Below, in pieces: positions 43,519 through 52,583 of a DNA stretch of 64,000 nt (position 1 is its first letter; every line of letters begins with the position of its first letter). The notes beneath the pieces were generated by a model that saw only the letters and a program-made list of their open reading frames with translations, did not search any database and was not told where the DNA came from. A program made the translations under genes and the position numbers. Where the stretch lies: assembly GCF_000735455.1 (NCBI RefSeq), contig NZ_JMPS01000007.1:1-64000 (forward strand). The letters run 5' to 3'. The DNA comes from Yokenella regensburgei ATCC 49455 (lineage in GTDB: Bacteria; Pseudomonadota; Gammaproteobacteria; Enterobacterales; Enterobacteriaceae).

Positions 43519-44937
43519 TCAAGTATTCTCCCCACCGACCGGCGGTGTATTACGCGCCTGTTCTGCCTGTTGCTTCGCAAGCGTTCGGGCCAGGATCGTG
43601 GAGTATAGCGGTTTGCCACCTAAAAATTGTGCCAGTAGTGTTGCGCCAAGACAGGTAATAATCATTGGCAAAATGAGCTGATAGTTGTCCGTCATCTCCA
43701 GTACCAGCACAATCCCGGTGAGCGGTGCCCGTACGGACGCCGCCAGCAGCGCCCCCATGCCGGCGATGGCAAAGGTTCCGGCCTGCAGGTGATACTGCGG
43801 GAAGTAGACCATTGCCGCCATACCGAACGCGGTACCAAGCAGGGTTCCTAACGCCAGCATCGGGGCAAAAATACCGCCCGGCGCGCCGGAGGAGAAGCAC
43901 AGCAGCGTGGTCACTACTCGCGCGATAAATATAAACAGCAGCAATCCAATGGTGTAGTTCCCTGCCGCCGCGAAGGGGATCAGGTTAAAGCCGCCGCCGG
44001 AGGCCGCAGGCTCAATCAGCCCCAGCACCCCACACAGTCCGCCAATCACCCCACCGACCAGCACCCATTTTTTAATTTCACCACCGTGAATACGCTGGAA
44101 CATATCCTGGGTACGCAGCACGAGGTTATTGAACAACGGGCCCACGCAGCCAAAAACCATCCCGAGGATCAGATACAGCCACAGGGTATTTACCGGCGCA
44201 TTTGATAAATGCCCCACGTCGATGAGCGGCGCTTCGCCGTTGAAAATACGGAATACGATGCTCGACATGATCACGCCGGTAAAGACGGCTTTTATCGAGA
44301 TCAGGTTATAGCGAAACTGCGGGCGCATCTCTTCGATGATAAACAGGATCCCGGCGAGCGGTGCGTTAAACGCCGCCGAGAGACCGGCCGCCGCGCCGGT
44401 TGCCAGCAACGTATGCCGCGCCTCCGGGCTTCGTGAGCGGAACAAATCGAGGATCATTCGCCCGATATTGCCGCCAATCTGCACCGTTGGCCCTTCACGT
44501 CCGAGCACCATTCCCGCGCCGAGAGTACCCATCCCACCGAAAAATTTTACCGGTAATACGCGCCACCAGCGTACCGGACGCAGTTCTTCCAGCGCCCCTT
44601 CGATCTCCGGGATGCCTGAGCCACCGGCTTCAGGTGCAAAACGGCGGACGAGAAAATACCCGACCATTGCCAATAGCGCCGAGAGAATAAATGCCAGCGG
44701 CCAGACCAGAATATCGTGGTCAGCGGCGCGCGTCAGGTGCCCCAGTCGCCAGTTCTGCACCCAGGAGACGGCCTTTTCAAACGCGACCCCAACCAATCCG
44801 GTCACCGTGCCAACGACCGCTGCCATCAATAAAATAGCGAGCGGCGTTTTGTCACGATTGAGTATCCGCCGGATCACATCACGACGGCGCCTGCGAAGAA
44901 CTTGTTGTGCTTCAAAAGAGGGAGATTCTGCTTTCAT
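43519..44937 (-). CDS. clcA: H+/Cl- exchange transporter ClcA
   Basis: ClcA swaps two chloride ions for one proton and supports extreme acid resistance. Starting at the ATG at 44937 it has 472 residues (E. coli 473). The selectivity motifs are present: [14 protein letters not shown] (gating Glu near 148), and IIEEMRPQ (proton Glu near 203). The conserved Tyr in KPLYS lies near the C-terminus. The upstream extension to 44985 is rejected as it does not match the family. It is divergent from hemL. Confidence 0.97.
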   Translation of the reverse strand: MKAESPSFEAQQVLRRRRRDVIRRILNRDKTPLAILLMAAVVGTVTGLVGVAFEKAVSWVQNWRLGHLTRAADHDILVWPLAFILSALLAMVGYFLVRRFAPEAGGSGIPEIEGALEELRPVRWWRVLPVKFFGGMGTLGAGMVLGREGPTVQIGGNIGRMILDLFRSRSPEARHTLLATGAAAGLSAAFNAPLAGILFIIEEMRPQFRYNLISIKAVFTGVIMSSIVFRIFNGEAPLIDVGHLSNAPVNTLWLYLILGMVFGCVGPLFNNLVLRTQDMFQRIHGGEIKKWVLVGGVIGGLCGVLGLIEPAASGGGFNLIPFAAAGNYTIGLLLFIFIARVVTTLLCFSSGAPGGIFAPMLALGTLLGTAFGMAAMVYFPQYHLQAGTFAIAGMGALLAASVRAPLTGIVLVLEMTDNYQLILPMIITCLGATLLAQFLGGKPLYSTILARTLAKQQAEQARNTPPVGGENT

Positions 44938-45049
44938 GCGATTATCATTAATAAGTAATACAAATGCCCGGCGTATTGTAATCATCCCGCCACCGCGCTG
45001 TCGCCTGGAAAATCCCTTTGGTTACTGTTGTTTTCATTTGAGCAAAACT

Positions 45050-45078
45050 TTCATAACGTCTACGGAATAACTTAGAAT
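45050..45078 (+). promoter_or_regulatory. Possible hemL promoter
   Basis: TTCATA (45050-45055), a 17-base spacer and TAGAAT (45073-45078) lie 37 bases ahead of the hemL start. The match is moderate. No other better pair is visible in the 177-base clcA-hemL gap. Confidence 0.45.
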
Positions 45079-45114
45079 AGACGCCAATTCTCATACCCGA
45101 ACCAGGAACAGGCA

Positions 45115-46395
45115 ATGAGCAAATCAGAAAACCTCTACAGCGCCGCGCGCGAACTTATCCCCGGCGGCGTGAACTCCCCGGTCCGTGCTTTTACCGGCGT
45201 CGGTGGAACTCCACTTTTTATTGAACGCGCCGACGGGGCTTATCTGTATGACGTGGATGGCAAAGCCTATGTTGATTATGTTGGCTCCTGGGGCCCGATG
45301 GTGCTTGGGCACAACCACCCGGCGATCCGTAATGCGGTGATTGAAGCGGCTCACCGTGGCCTGAGCTTTGGTGCACCGACCGAGCTGGAAGTCACTATGG
45401 CTGCGCTGGTCACCGAACTGGTGCCGACCATGGATATGGTTCGCATGGTGAACTCCGGGACTGAAGCCACTATGAGCGCCATTCGCCTGGCCCGTGGCTT
45501 CACCGGCCGCGACAAAATCATCAAGTTTGAAGGTTGCTACCACGGTCACGCCGACTGCCTGCTGGTAAAAGCCGGCTCCGGTGCGCTGACCCTCGGCCAG
45601 CCAAACTCTCCGGGCGTACCGGCGGACTTCGCTAAGCATACTCTGACCTGTACCTATAACGACCTGGCTTCCGTGCGTGAAGCATTCGAACAGTACCCGC
45701 AGGAAATCGCCTGCATCATCGTCGAGCCGGTCGCGGGCAACATGAACTGTATTCCGCCGCAGCCGGACTTCCTGCCGGGCCTGCGCGCCCTGTGTGATGA
45801 GTTTGGCGCGCTGTTTATCATCGACGAAGTCATGACCGGCTTCCGCGTTGCACTGGCGGGTGCACAGTCTTACTACGACGTAGAACCAGACCTCACCTGC
45901 CTTGGCAAAATCATCGGCGGCGGTATGCCGGTGGGCGCTTTCGGCGGACGCCGCGACGTGATGGACGCGCTGGCGCCAACCGGTCCGGTATATCAGGCGG
46001 GTACCCTTTCCGGTAACCCTATTGCCATGGCGGCGGGCTATGCCTGTCTGACCGAAGTGGCTCAGCCGGGCGTGCATGAGACGCTGACCGCACTGACCAC
46101 TCAGCTCGCTAATGGCCTGCTGGAAGCGGCTGAGGAAACGGGTATTCCACTGGTGGTAAACCACGTGGGCGGTATGTTCGGCATTTTCTTCACCGATGCG
46201 AAAGAAGTAACCTGCTATCAGGACGTACTGAAGTGCGACGTAGAGCGATTCAAGCGCTTCTTCCACCTGATGCTGGAAGAAGGTGTGTACCTGGCGCCTT
46301 CCGCGTTTGAAGCGGGCTTTATGTCCATCGCCCACAGCGAAGAAGATATCGATAACACCATCGATGCTGCACGTCGGGTGTTCGCGAAGCTGTAA
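45115..46395 (+). CDS. hemL: Glutamate-1-semialdehyde 2,1-aminomutase
   Basis: HemL turns glutamate-1-semialdehyde into 5-aminolevulinate, the tetrapyrrole precursor (heme, siroheme). The 426-residue protein is a PLP class III aminotransferase. The PLP lysine is in [13 protein letters not shown] near residue 265, and the Asp of [10 protein letters not shown] holds the ring nitrogen. It is monocistronic, convergent with fhuB, and followed by a strong hairpin of the CCCTCTCC type. Its product feeds cytochromes that depend on iron brought in by the adjacent fhu genes. Confidence 0.98.
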   Translation: MSKSENLYSAARELIPGGVNSPVRAFTGVGGTPLFIERADGAYLYDVDGKAYVDYVGSWGPMVLGHNHPAIRNAVIEAAHRGLSFGAPTELEVTMAALVTELVPTMDMVRMVNSGTEATMSAIRLARGFTGRDKIIKFEGCYHGHADCLLVKAGSGALTLGQPNSPGVPADFAKHTLTCTYNDLASVREAFEQYPQEIACIIVEPVAGNMNCIPPQPDFLPGLRALCDEFGALFIIDEVMTGFRVALAGAQSYYDVEPDLTCLGKIIGGGMPVGAFGGRRDVMDALAPTGPVYQAGTLSGNPIAMAAGYACLTEVAQPGVHETLTALTTQLANGLLEAAEETGIPLVVNHVGGMFGIFFTDAKEVTCYQDVLKCDVERFKRFFHLMLEEGVYLAPSAFEAGFMSIAHSEEDIDNTIDAARRVFAKL

Positions 46396-46406
46396 TGAAA
46401 TGCAGA

Positions 46407-46430
46407 CCCCTCTCCCTGTGGGGAGAGGGG
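46407..46430. repeat. CCCTCTCC-type hairpin repeat after hemL
   Basis: CCCCTCTCCC (46407-46416) pairs with GGGAGAGGGG (46421-46430) across TGTG, a perfect 10-base stem, then CTGAGTGCGGGG. I recognise this as a dispersed intergenic repeat common in Enterobacter, Klebsiella and relatives. It has no T-run, so it may act as an RNA-stabilising end or weak terminator for hemL and fhuB. Confidence 0.75.
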
Positions 46431-46445
46431 CTGAGTGCGGGGAAA

Positions 46446-48428
46446 TTATCGGCTCTGCTTTCTCAGCAGATAAATAAAGTACGGCGCGCCGATAAAGCTT
46501 GAGAGCAGCCCCGCCGGAACCTGATACGGGAACAGCAGCATTCGTCCGCCCCAGTCAGCCACCACCAGCAGTAATCCCCCCGTCAGGGCCGACATAACAA
46601 TATGCGGCATCGTTCGACGGAATCCCATCATCCTCGCGATATGCGGTGCCATCAGCCCAATAAAGCTGAGCGGGCCAATAATCAGCGTCGCCGCAGCGGT
46701 CAGGCTGGCGGCCAGCAACAGTAACCCTACACGTGATGGCGTTAGCGCGATCCCCACCGCGCGGGCAGTATCTCCCCCTAACGGCAGGATAGTCATCCAG
46801 CGGCGGCACAACGGCACCAGAGCTAACAGTACCAGCATCATCAGCCCCGTCCGCGTAACCTGCAGCCAGTTAGCGTTGTAGGTCGAACCGGAGATCCACG
46901 TCAAAATTTGCGCCATCCGCGGGTCACCGCTTGCCTGCAGCATCATCAGCAGCATGGTGAAGGCGGTGCTGAGCGCCATCCCCGCCAGCAGCATGCGGTG
47001 CGGCGAAAAACCACCGCGCCCGGCGGCAATCAGGATAATCAGCAGCGTTGCCGCCGCCCCCATGCTGCCGGCCGGCAGGAACCACTCAAAGGCGTTGCCC
47101 GGCACAAAGAACAGCATCAGCACTACGCCAAACGCCGCACCGGAGGAAATACCTAACACCTCCGGGCTCGCCATTGGGTTACCCGTCAGACGCTGGATGA
47201 TACAGCCCGCCACTGCCAGCATGACACCGGCGATTAACGCCGCCATAATGCGCGGTGCGCGCCACGGCATCAGCCTCTCGAGCAGTTCTCCATAAGCCCA
47301 CTGCCAGCCCTGGGAATCACGCCCCAGCGACAGCGCTGCCAGCATCACCAACAGCAGCACGACAGCGCCAATAAGGGAGTACATCAACACCTTCTGCCGT
47401 TCTGCCGCCACCCGGTCACCGGCGTTCATAGCCGGAGCACTGATGCTGCGCAGGCGCGGCAGCAGCCACAGGAGCAGCGGAGCACCAATCAGCGCGGTCA
47501 CCGAACCGGTAGAGACCTCCATCCAGACTCGTGAGAGCCAGAGGATCATTTGATCGGAAAGCCAGAGGATCAGCGCGCCAATCAGCGTCGCCAGGATCAG
47601 GCGAGAAAGCAGTCGTCGTGCGCCGAGCATTTTTGCCAGCAGCGGGGCAAACAGGCCGATAAAACCAATAATCCCAACCGCATTCACCAGCAGGGCACTG
47701 ATAATAATCGCCAGCGTCAACGTTGCCAGCCGCGCCAGCGACAGCGCCAGCCCAAGGTTGCGCGCCACGCCGTCATCCAGCCCCATCAGGGTTAGCGGTC
47801 GCAGCAGAAGCAGCGTGAGCATCACGCCCCCCAACAGCTGTGGCCACAGCTGTTGCACTACGCTCCAGTCGGTTTGCGTCAGCGAGCCGGTGCTCCATAA
47901 AAACATGCTCTGCAGCTGATCGTGGTGGAAAATCACCAGCAGCTGGTTCACGGCACCGCAGTACATGCTCACAACCAGACCCGCGAGGATAAGCGTCACC
48001 GGCGACAGGCGTTTTCCCCAGGAGACGCCGAATACCAGCGCGCCAACAATACAGGCGCCAGCCAGCGCCGCAAACTGCGCGGTCAGCACACCGGGCAGCG
48101 CCCAGAGAGTGGTGATGGTTATCCCAAGCTGTGCGCCGGTTGCAACGCCCAGCGTGGTCGGCTCCGCCAGTGGGTTACGCAGCACCTGCTGGAACAGCAC
48201 GCCGACCAGTCCGAGGCCAGCCCCCACCAGCAGCGATACCGCGACACGCGGCAGCAGGCTGAAGTGAAACAGCATCTGGGCAATACTGTCGACGCTCGGC
48301 TGCCAGAGTGCTTCACCCCACTGCGCACGCGGCAGCGCGGCATTGAAGTTCACCCAGTTGAGCCACAGGGCGGCGATAAACAGCACCAGTAACAGTAGCG
48401 CCGGGAAGAGTGAGATGCGCGACCTCAT
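46446..48428 (-). CDS. fhuB: Ferrichrome ABC transporter permease FhuB
   Basis: FhuB is the inner-membrane channel for ferric hydroxamates. It has 660 residues and is a fused double permease: two BtuC-like halves (about 1-330 and 335-660), each with about ten membrane segments. The ATPase-docking EAA-like loops occur once per half (GLFAPLLAKMLG and GLMAPHIARMMG). It overlaps fhuD by 4 bases and is last in fhuACDB. It needs FhuC for energy and FhuD for substrate. Confidence 0.97.
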   Translation of the reverse strand: MRSRISLFPALLLLVLFIAALWLNWVNFNAALPRAQWGEALWQPSVDSIAQMLFHFSLLPRVAVSLLVGAGLGLVGVLFQQVLRNPLAEPTTLGVATGAQLGITITTLWALPGVLTAQFAALAGACIVGALVFGVSWGKRLSPVTLILAGLVVSMYCGAVNQLLVIFHHDQLQSMFLWSTGSLTQTDWSVVQQLWPQLLGGVMLTLLLLRPLTLMGLDDGVARNLGLALSLARLATLTLAIIISALLVNAVGIIGFIGLFAPLLAKMLGARRLLSRLILATLIGALILWLSDQMILWLSRVWMEVSTGSVTALIGAPLLLWLLPRLRSISAPAMNAGDRVAAERQKVLMYSLIGAVVLLLVMLAALSLGRDSQGWQWAYGELLERLMPWRAPRIMAALIAGVMLAVAGCIIQRLTGNPMASPEVLGISSGAAFGVVLMLFFVPGNAFEWFLPAGSMGAAATLLIILIAAGRGGFSPHRMLLAGMALSTAFTMLLMMLQASGDPRMAQILTWISGSTYNANWLQVTRTGLMMLVLLALVPLCRRWMTILPLGGDTARAVGIALTPSRVGLLLLAASLTAAATLIIGPLSFIGLMAPHIARMMGFRRTMPHIVMSALTGGLLLVVADWGGRMLLFPYQVPAGLLSSFIGAPYFIYLLRKQSR

Positions 48429-49315
48429 GCTTGTCCTCCCAGCGTATTATCCAGAATAGTGACGAAGTTCATCGCCGAAAGCGTCGCACCGTAGAACCAC
48501 ACCGCCGGGGCCGTCCGGAAACGTTGCTGACGCACAAACGGCATCGCCTGCCACAGCGGCGTGGCCTGCAGTTTTTGCATCGCCAGGGTGTTACCGTGTT
48601 CAAAGCAGATGACGTCAACATCCTTGAATTCGCCCAGCCTGTCGATCCCCACCACCTGGCTACCCCAGAAGTTGGTTTTCCCCTGCCAGGCATTCACAAT
48701 TCCATAGTCATCGAGGATCGGCTGAAACAGGCTATTCGGGCCAAACACCAGCATATGGCGGGCATCGAGCTGGCTCAGCATCAGCAGCGGACGGCCGCCG
48801 CGCCTGGCAAAGCGTGGTTTGTGCCGGGCAATAAAGTGGTCGTATTCGTCGAGATGACGGCGCCCTGCCGCTTCCAGCCCCAGCAGCTGCGACATCTCAA
48901 CCAGCGATTTTCGCGCCATCGCCAACGGGCTTTTTCCATCGCTGAAAGTAAAGCCGCGCCCCGGTGCAATCTTCATGAGCTTCTCCGGCGACGGGCCGTA
49001 GCCTGACGACCACACCATGTAAGAAGGCTTCATTTCGGTAAGCAGTTCAAGGTTCGGCTCGGTACGCAGACCGACATCAATCACCGTGTCTGGCAAAACA
49101 GGCTCGTTAACCCAGCGCTGATAGTTGGGAATATCCGCCACGCCGTAAGGCGTGACGCCCAGTGCCAGCAGCAGTTCCGTCGGCAGCCACTCGAGCGCGA
49201 CAATGCGTCGAGGGTCAATAGCCGCCGCCTGTGCCGGAGCTATTTTCAGCAGCAGCGGCGACAGCGCCATTGCCGTCAGCAGGCGCCGGCGGCTAATCAT
49301 CAGAGAATTATTCAT
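48425..49315 (-). CDS. fhuD: Ferric hydroxamate-binding periplasmic protein FhuD
   Basis: FhuD binds ferrichrome, coprogen and related siderophores in the periplasm. It has 296 residues. The signal carries a twin-arginine motif (SRRRLLTAM at 8-16) with a hydrophobic stretch and AQA, as in the Tat-exported E. coli protein. The two-lobed class III fold follows, with tryptophans and an Arg in the binding cleft as in the family. It overlaps fhuC by one codon region (TGATG) and fhuB by four bases. Confidence 0.97.
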   Translation of the reverse strand: MNNSLMISRRRLLTAMALSPLLLKIAPAQAAAIDPRRIVALEWLPTELLLALGVTPYGVADIPNYQRWVNEPVLPDTVIDVGLRTEPNLELLTEMKPSYMVWSSGYGPSPEKLMKIAPGRGFTFSDGKSPLAMARKSLVEMSQLLGLEAAGRRHLDEYDHFIARHKPRFARRGGRPLLMLSQLDARHMLVFGPNSLFQPILDDYGIVNAWQGKTNFWGSQVVGIDRLGEFKDVDVICFEHGNTLAMQKLQATPLWQAMPFVRQQRFRTAPAVWFYGATLSAMNFVTILDNTLGGQA

Positions 49316-50112
49316 CAGTAGACAAAACTTACCGGCGCAGCCCCTGCCGGATGCGGCAGGATCCCCATCGGAATACCGTAGATTTGCTCCAGCGTTTCGC
49401 CACGCATCAGCGTTTCCGGGGTTCCCTGTGCAATCATTTCACCACCGCGCAGTGCCACCAGATAATCGCAGTAGCGAGCCGCCATATTGATATCGTGCAG
49501 CACCGCGATAACCGTCAGGCCACGCTGCTGGCTCAGGCGATGCACCAGCGCCAGTACATCCACCTGATGGGCGATATCGAGCGCGGAGGTCGGTTCATCC
49601 AACAGCAGGCAGCGAGTATCCTGGGCGACCAGCATGGCAATCCATGCGCGCTGACGTTCGCCACCGGAGAGGCTGTCGACCAGGCGATGCGCCAGAGGCT
49701 TCAAACCAACCAGGCTAATCGCCTCTTCCACTTTCTCACGGTCGGCGGCACCAAAGCGCCCCAGCGCACCGTGCCACGGATAGCGCCCAATCGCCACCAG
49801 TTCGCGCACCGTCATCCCTTCCGCCATCGGCAACTGCTGCGGCAGGTAGGCGACCTTGCGAGCGAAGGACTTGCTGTTCCAGCTCTCCAGCGGCTGCCCG
49901 TCGAGCAGAATATCGCCCTGCGATGGCGGCTGATGGCGGCCAAGCATTTTAAGCAGTGTGGATTTACCGGAACCGTTATGACCGATAAGCCCGGTCACTT
50001 TGCCCGCAGGAAAAGTCAGAGAGAGGGGATGCAGCAGCGTCCGGCCAGGGACATGAAAAGCGACGTTGCTAAGCGAAAAGGTAGTATCGGATTGCGTGAT
50101 GTTTTCCTGCAT
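49315..50112 (-). CDS. fhuC: Ferric hydroxamate ABC transporter ATPase FhuC
   Basis: FhuC is the ATPase of the Fhu importer. The ATG at 50112 gives 265 residues, as in E. coli, and begins MQENIT; an extension of ten residues is rejected. Walker A is GHNGSGKST near 44-52, the signature is LSGGERQRA near 145, and Walker B ends in LLLDEPTS. It lies 48 bases after fhuA. A hairpin with a T-run sits in that gap and should lower transporter levels relative to the receptor. Confidence 0.97.
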   Translation of the reverse strand: MQENITQSDTTFSLSNVAFHVPGRTLLHPLSLTFPAGKVTGLIGHNGSGKSTLLKMLGRHQPPSQGDILLDGQPLESWNSKSFARKVAYLPQQLPMAEGMTVRELVAIGRYPWHGALGRFGAADREKVEEAISLVGLKPLAHRLVDSLSGGERQRAWIAMLVAQDTRCLLLDEPTSALDIAHQVDVLALVHRLSQQRGLTVIAVLHDINMAARYCDYLVALRGGEMIAQGTPETLMRGETLEQIYGIPMGILPHPAGAAPVSFVY

Positions 50113-50126
50113 AGCGACCAACGTGT

Positions 50127-50150
50127 AAAAAAGGCGCGGCAAGCCGCGCC
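50127..50150 (-). terminator. Attenuator between fhuA and fhuC
   Basis: On the minus strand GGCGCGGC (50150-50143) pairs with GCCGCGCC (50140-50133) over a 2-base TT spacer, followed by six T residues. It is a full intrinsic-terminator shape 10 bases past fhuA, within what is otherwise one operon. Confidence 0.85.
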
Positions 50151-50160
50151 TGAAAATGGT

Positions 50161-52362
50161 TTAGAAGCGGAAGGTTGCTGTCGCAACGACCTGACGTTCT
50201 GCGCCCCAGTAGCATGCATACTCGCTGTAGCAGCTGGAAACGTATTCGCGGTTAAACAGGTTATTGACGTTCACACCCACCGATGAACCAGGCAGTCCGA
50301 AGCGTGCCAGATCATATTTCACCGTCGCATCGACAACCGCATAGCTGGCAACGTTGAAGGACTGATTTTTCTTCACTGGATCATTTTGGTAATAGCTTAC
50401 CGTCGAGCCAATATAACGCGCTCCTGCCCCGAGCGTTAAACCGCTCAACGCCGTTTCGTGGAAGGTGTAGTCAGCCCACAGAGAGGCCATGTTGCGCGGC
50501 ACTTCCGCCGGGCGCTTACCTTCAAATACCGTGTCGTTGGTATATTTAGCATCGGTAAACGTATAGGCCGCCGTCAGGTTGATATTGGCGTTTACTGCCG
50601 CCTTGGCTTCCAGTTCAAATCCGCGAGAACGAATTTCCCCGGTCTGGATACTGAAGCCCGGATTGTTCGGGTCAGCCGTCAGGTTTTTATCTTTGGTCAG
50701 CTGGTAGACCGCTGCGGTAACCACCACAGGCATGTCTTTCGGTACGTATTTCACGCCCGTTTCATACTGTTCGCCATGGGAAGGATCGAACGGTTTACCG
50801 CCCGCACTCGAACCAGAAACCGGCTCAAACGACTGGCTGTAGCTGAAGTAAGGTGAAACACCGTTATCGAACACATAGTTCAGACCGCCACGCCAGGTGA
50901 ACTGCTGATCGTGGTTTTCTGCCATCGAGTTCGAAGAGCGGGTCAGCGTAGAGGTGGTGGCGTAATCGTAACGACCGCCTAATGTCAGCACCCATTTGTC
51001 CCATTCAGCCTGATCCTGAGCATACAGACCAGTCTGCTCCATACGGTTCAGCACCGCATACGGGAACGTGACGTTAATGTTCGGATTATTGTATTGCGGG
51101 TTCTGCATGGAGATAGGATCAGCAGAGCCGTATTCCGCGTTTATGTCATTACGCATACGCGAGTAATCAACCCCGGTCAGCAGGGTATGATCGACCGGAC
51201 CCGTCGCAAACCTGGACTGCAGTTGAGTATCAACGGTAAACGTATTGAGGTTTTCATCAGAACGTACGTACTGACGATTAATCATTCCCGGGGCCTGATA
51301 ACCGTATCCATAAACGGAGCGATAGAGCGTGTGAACCTGAGCGTAACGCAGGTTCTGGCGCACGGTGAAGGTGTCATCAAACTGGTGGGCAAAGCTGTAG
51401 CCAACCATCTGCTGGCGGCGGGACATTTTGTTATCCGGATCGCCTTCGTTGAAGTCGGTCGGCAGTTTGTGCTGATTACCGTTAGCGTCCGTGTATGGCA
51501 CGACGGTCCCTTCACGCGGCAGCCAGCCGTAGTAGCCCGCATCCGGATCGCTCTGGAAGTTGCTCAGGAAGGTAAAGTCGGTTTTATCATCCGGGCGCCA
51601 GCTGAAAGAGGGTGCAATCGCGTAGCGTGTAGATTTCGCCATCTGCTGCTGGGCATCCTGGCTGCTACCTAACCCGGTCAGGCGGTAGGACCACACACCG
51701 GCATCATCAATCGCATCACTGAAGTCAAAACCCGTTTGCCACAGGTTATTGGTGCCCATTTTGAACTGCACTTCTTTCAGCGGTTCGGTGGTCGGGCGTT
51801 TGCTGACCATCGAAACAATCCCACCCGGGTTGCTGTTACCGTACAGTACCGATACCGGTCCACGCATCACTTCGACGCGCTCGAGGAAGTAAGGATCCAT
51901 CGACACTTCAGAGTAGTTATTACCCTGCAGTTTCATACCATCAAGATACTGGTTGGTGTTTACGGTTGAAGAGGTCGTAAAACCACGAATGGTGACCACA
52001 TCATAGGTGGTGGAGCTACCGCGCGTTGAGAATACGCCCGGTGTATAAGCGATCGCCTCTTTCACCGTCGTTGGCTGCTTCATATCCATCTCTTCCCGCG
52101 TGACGACGGAAACAGACTGCGGTGTTTTTTCGATTGGGGTATCGGTTTTTGTCGCGGTAGCGGTGCGTTTCGCGGCGATGGTTGGGGATGGACCCCAGGC
52201 ACTTTCCTGTGCGGCCGGTGCGGCGGTGACGGTGATGGTTTCTTCTTTCGGTTTGTCAGCCGCCTGCGCATAGACAGACATGCCGCTAACCGCTGTAGCT
52301 ACAACGACTGCGATTTTACGCAGCGCAATGTTGCCTGGCTGAGCAGTTTTAGGACGCGCCAT
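50161..52362 (-). CDS. fhuA: Ferrichrome outer membrane receptor FhuA
   Basis: FhuA is the TonB-dependent receptor for ferrichrome and a phage entry point in E. coli. It has 733 residues (E. coli 747). A signal peptide (1-34), TonB box ETITVTA (40-46 region), plug domain (about 50-190) and 22-strand barrel ending in aromatic Phe are seen. The extracellular loop near residues 345-366 is much shorter than E. coli loop 4 and lacks its two disulfide cysteines; the C-terminal cysteine pair (SSCYSEYAC) is retained. Fur control is likely from the box upstream. Confidence 0.96.
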   Translation of the reverse strand: MARPKTAQPGNIALRKIAVVVATAVSGMSVYAQAADKPKEETITVTAAPAAQESAWGPSPTIAAKRTATATKTDTPIEKTPQSVSVVTREEMDMKQPTTVKEAIAYTPGVFSTRGSSTTYDVVTIRGFTTSSTVNTNQYLDGMKLQGNNYSEVSMDPYFLERVEVMRGPVSVLYGNSNPGGIVSMVSKRPTTEPLKEVQFKMGTNNLWQTGFDFSDAIDDAGVWSYRLTGLGSSQDAQQQMAKSTRYAIAPSFSWRPDDKTDFTFLSNFQSDPDAGYYGWLPREGTVVPYTDANGNQHKLPTDFNEGDPDNKMSRRQQMVGYSFAHQFDDTFTVRQNLRYAQVHTLYRSVYGYGYQAPGMINRQYVRSDENLNTFTVDTQLQSRFATGPVDHTLLTGVDYSRMRNDINAEYGSADPISMQNPQYNNPNINVTFPYAVLNRMEQTGLYAQDQAEWDKWVLTLGGRYDYATTSTLTRSSNSMAENHDQQFTWRGGLNYVFDNGVSPYFSYSQSFEPVSGSSAGGKPFDPSHGEQYETGVKYVPKDMPVVVTAAVYQLTKDKNLTADPNNPGFSIQTGEIRSRGFELEAKAAVNANINLTAAYTFTDAKYTNDTVFEGKRPAEVPRNMASLWADYTFHETALSGLTLGAGARYIGSTVSYYQNDPVKKNQSFNVASYAVVDATVKYDLARFGLPGSSVGVNVNNLFNREYVSSCYSEYACYWGAERQVVATATFRF

Positions 52363-52388
52363 TTCAGTTCTCTGATGTAATGGTGAAT

Positions 52389-52416
52389 GATAACGTAAAC
52401 GATAATTATTATTATG
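52389..52416 (-). promoter_or_regulatory. Fur box upstream of fhuA
   Basis: The plus strand reads GATAACGTAAACGATAAT then TATTATTATG, a string of GATAAT-like hexamers in 6-base register (GATAAC, GTAAAC, GATAAT, TATTAT). This is the pattern of overlapping Fur sites. It lies about 27 bases ahead of the fhuA ATG, so Fur-Fe(II) would block transcription. The -10/-35 pair was not assigned. Confidence 0.82.
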
Positions 52417-52538
52417 ACCGCAGCATAATAGGCGAAACGCCGAAGGCATAGCAAGCGGAATGCGCCCCTACCAAATCTAAGGGCATAAAAAATAACCGGA
52501 GTGTTGTTATGGAGTTAGAGGAAGGTTAAGAAGAGGAT

Positions 52539-52560
52539 CTCTCGCCCCGAAGGGCGAGAG
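52539..52560 (-). terminator. UUCG-capped hairpin after mrcB
   Basis: On the minus strand CTCTCGCCC and GGGCGAGAG form a 9-base stem closed by a TTCG tetraloop flanked by C and G, a very stable RNA cap. The downstream sequence GATCCTCTTCTT is only mildly T-rich. It begins 23 bases beyond the mrcB stop, so it is a likely, if imperfect, terminator. Confidence 0.72.
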
Positions 52561-52583
52561 GAGTGACTGCGGAATATGCAGAC

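Noticed and set aside
45124-46335. A 403-residue open frame opposite hemL
   Set aside because: It is a shadow of hemL codon usage; hemL is complete with all catalytic motifs on the other strand.
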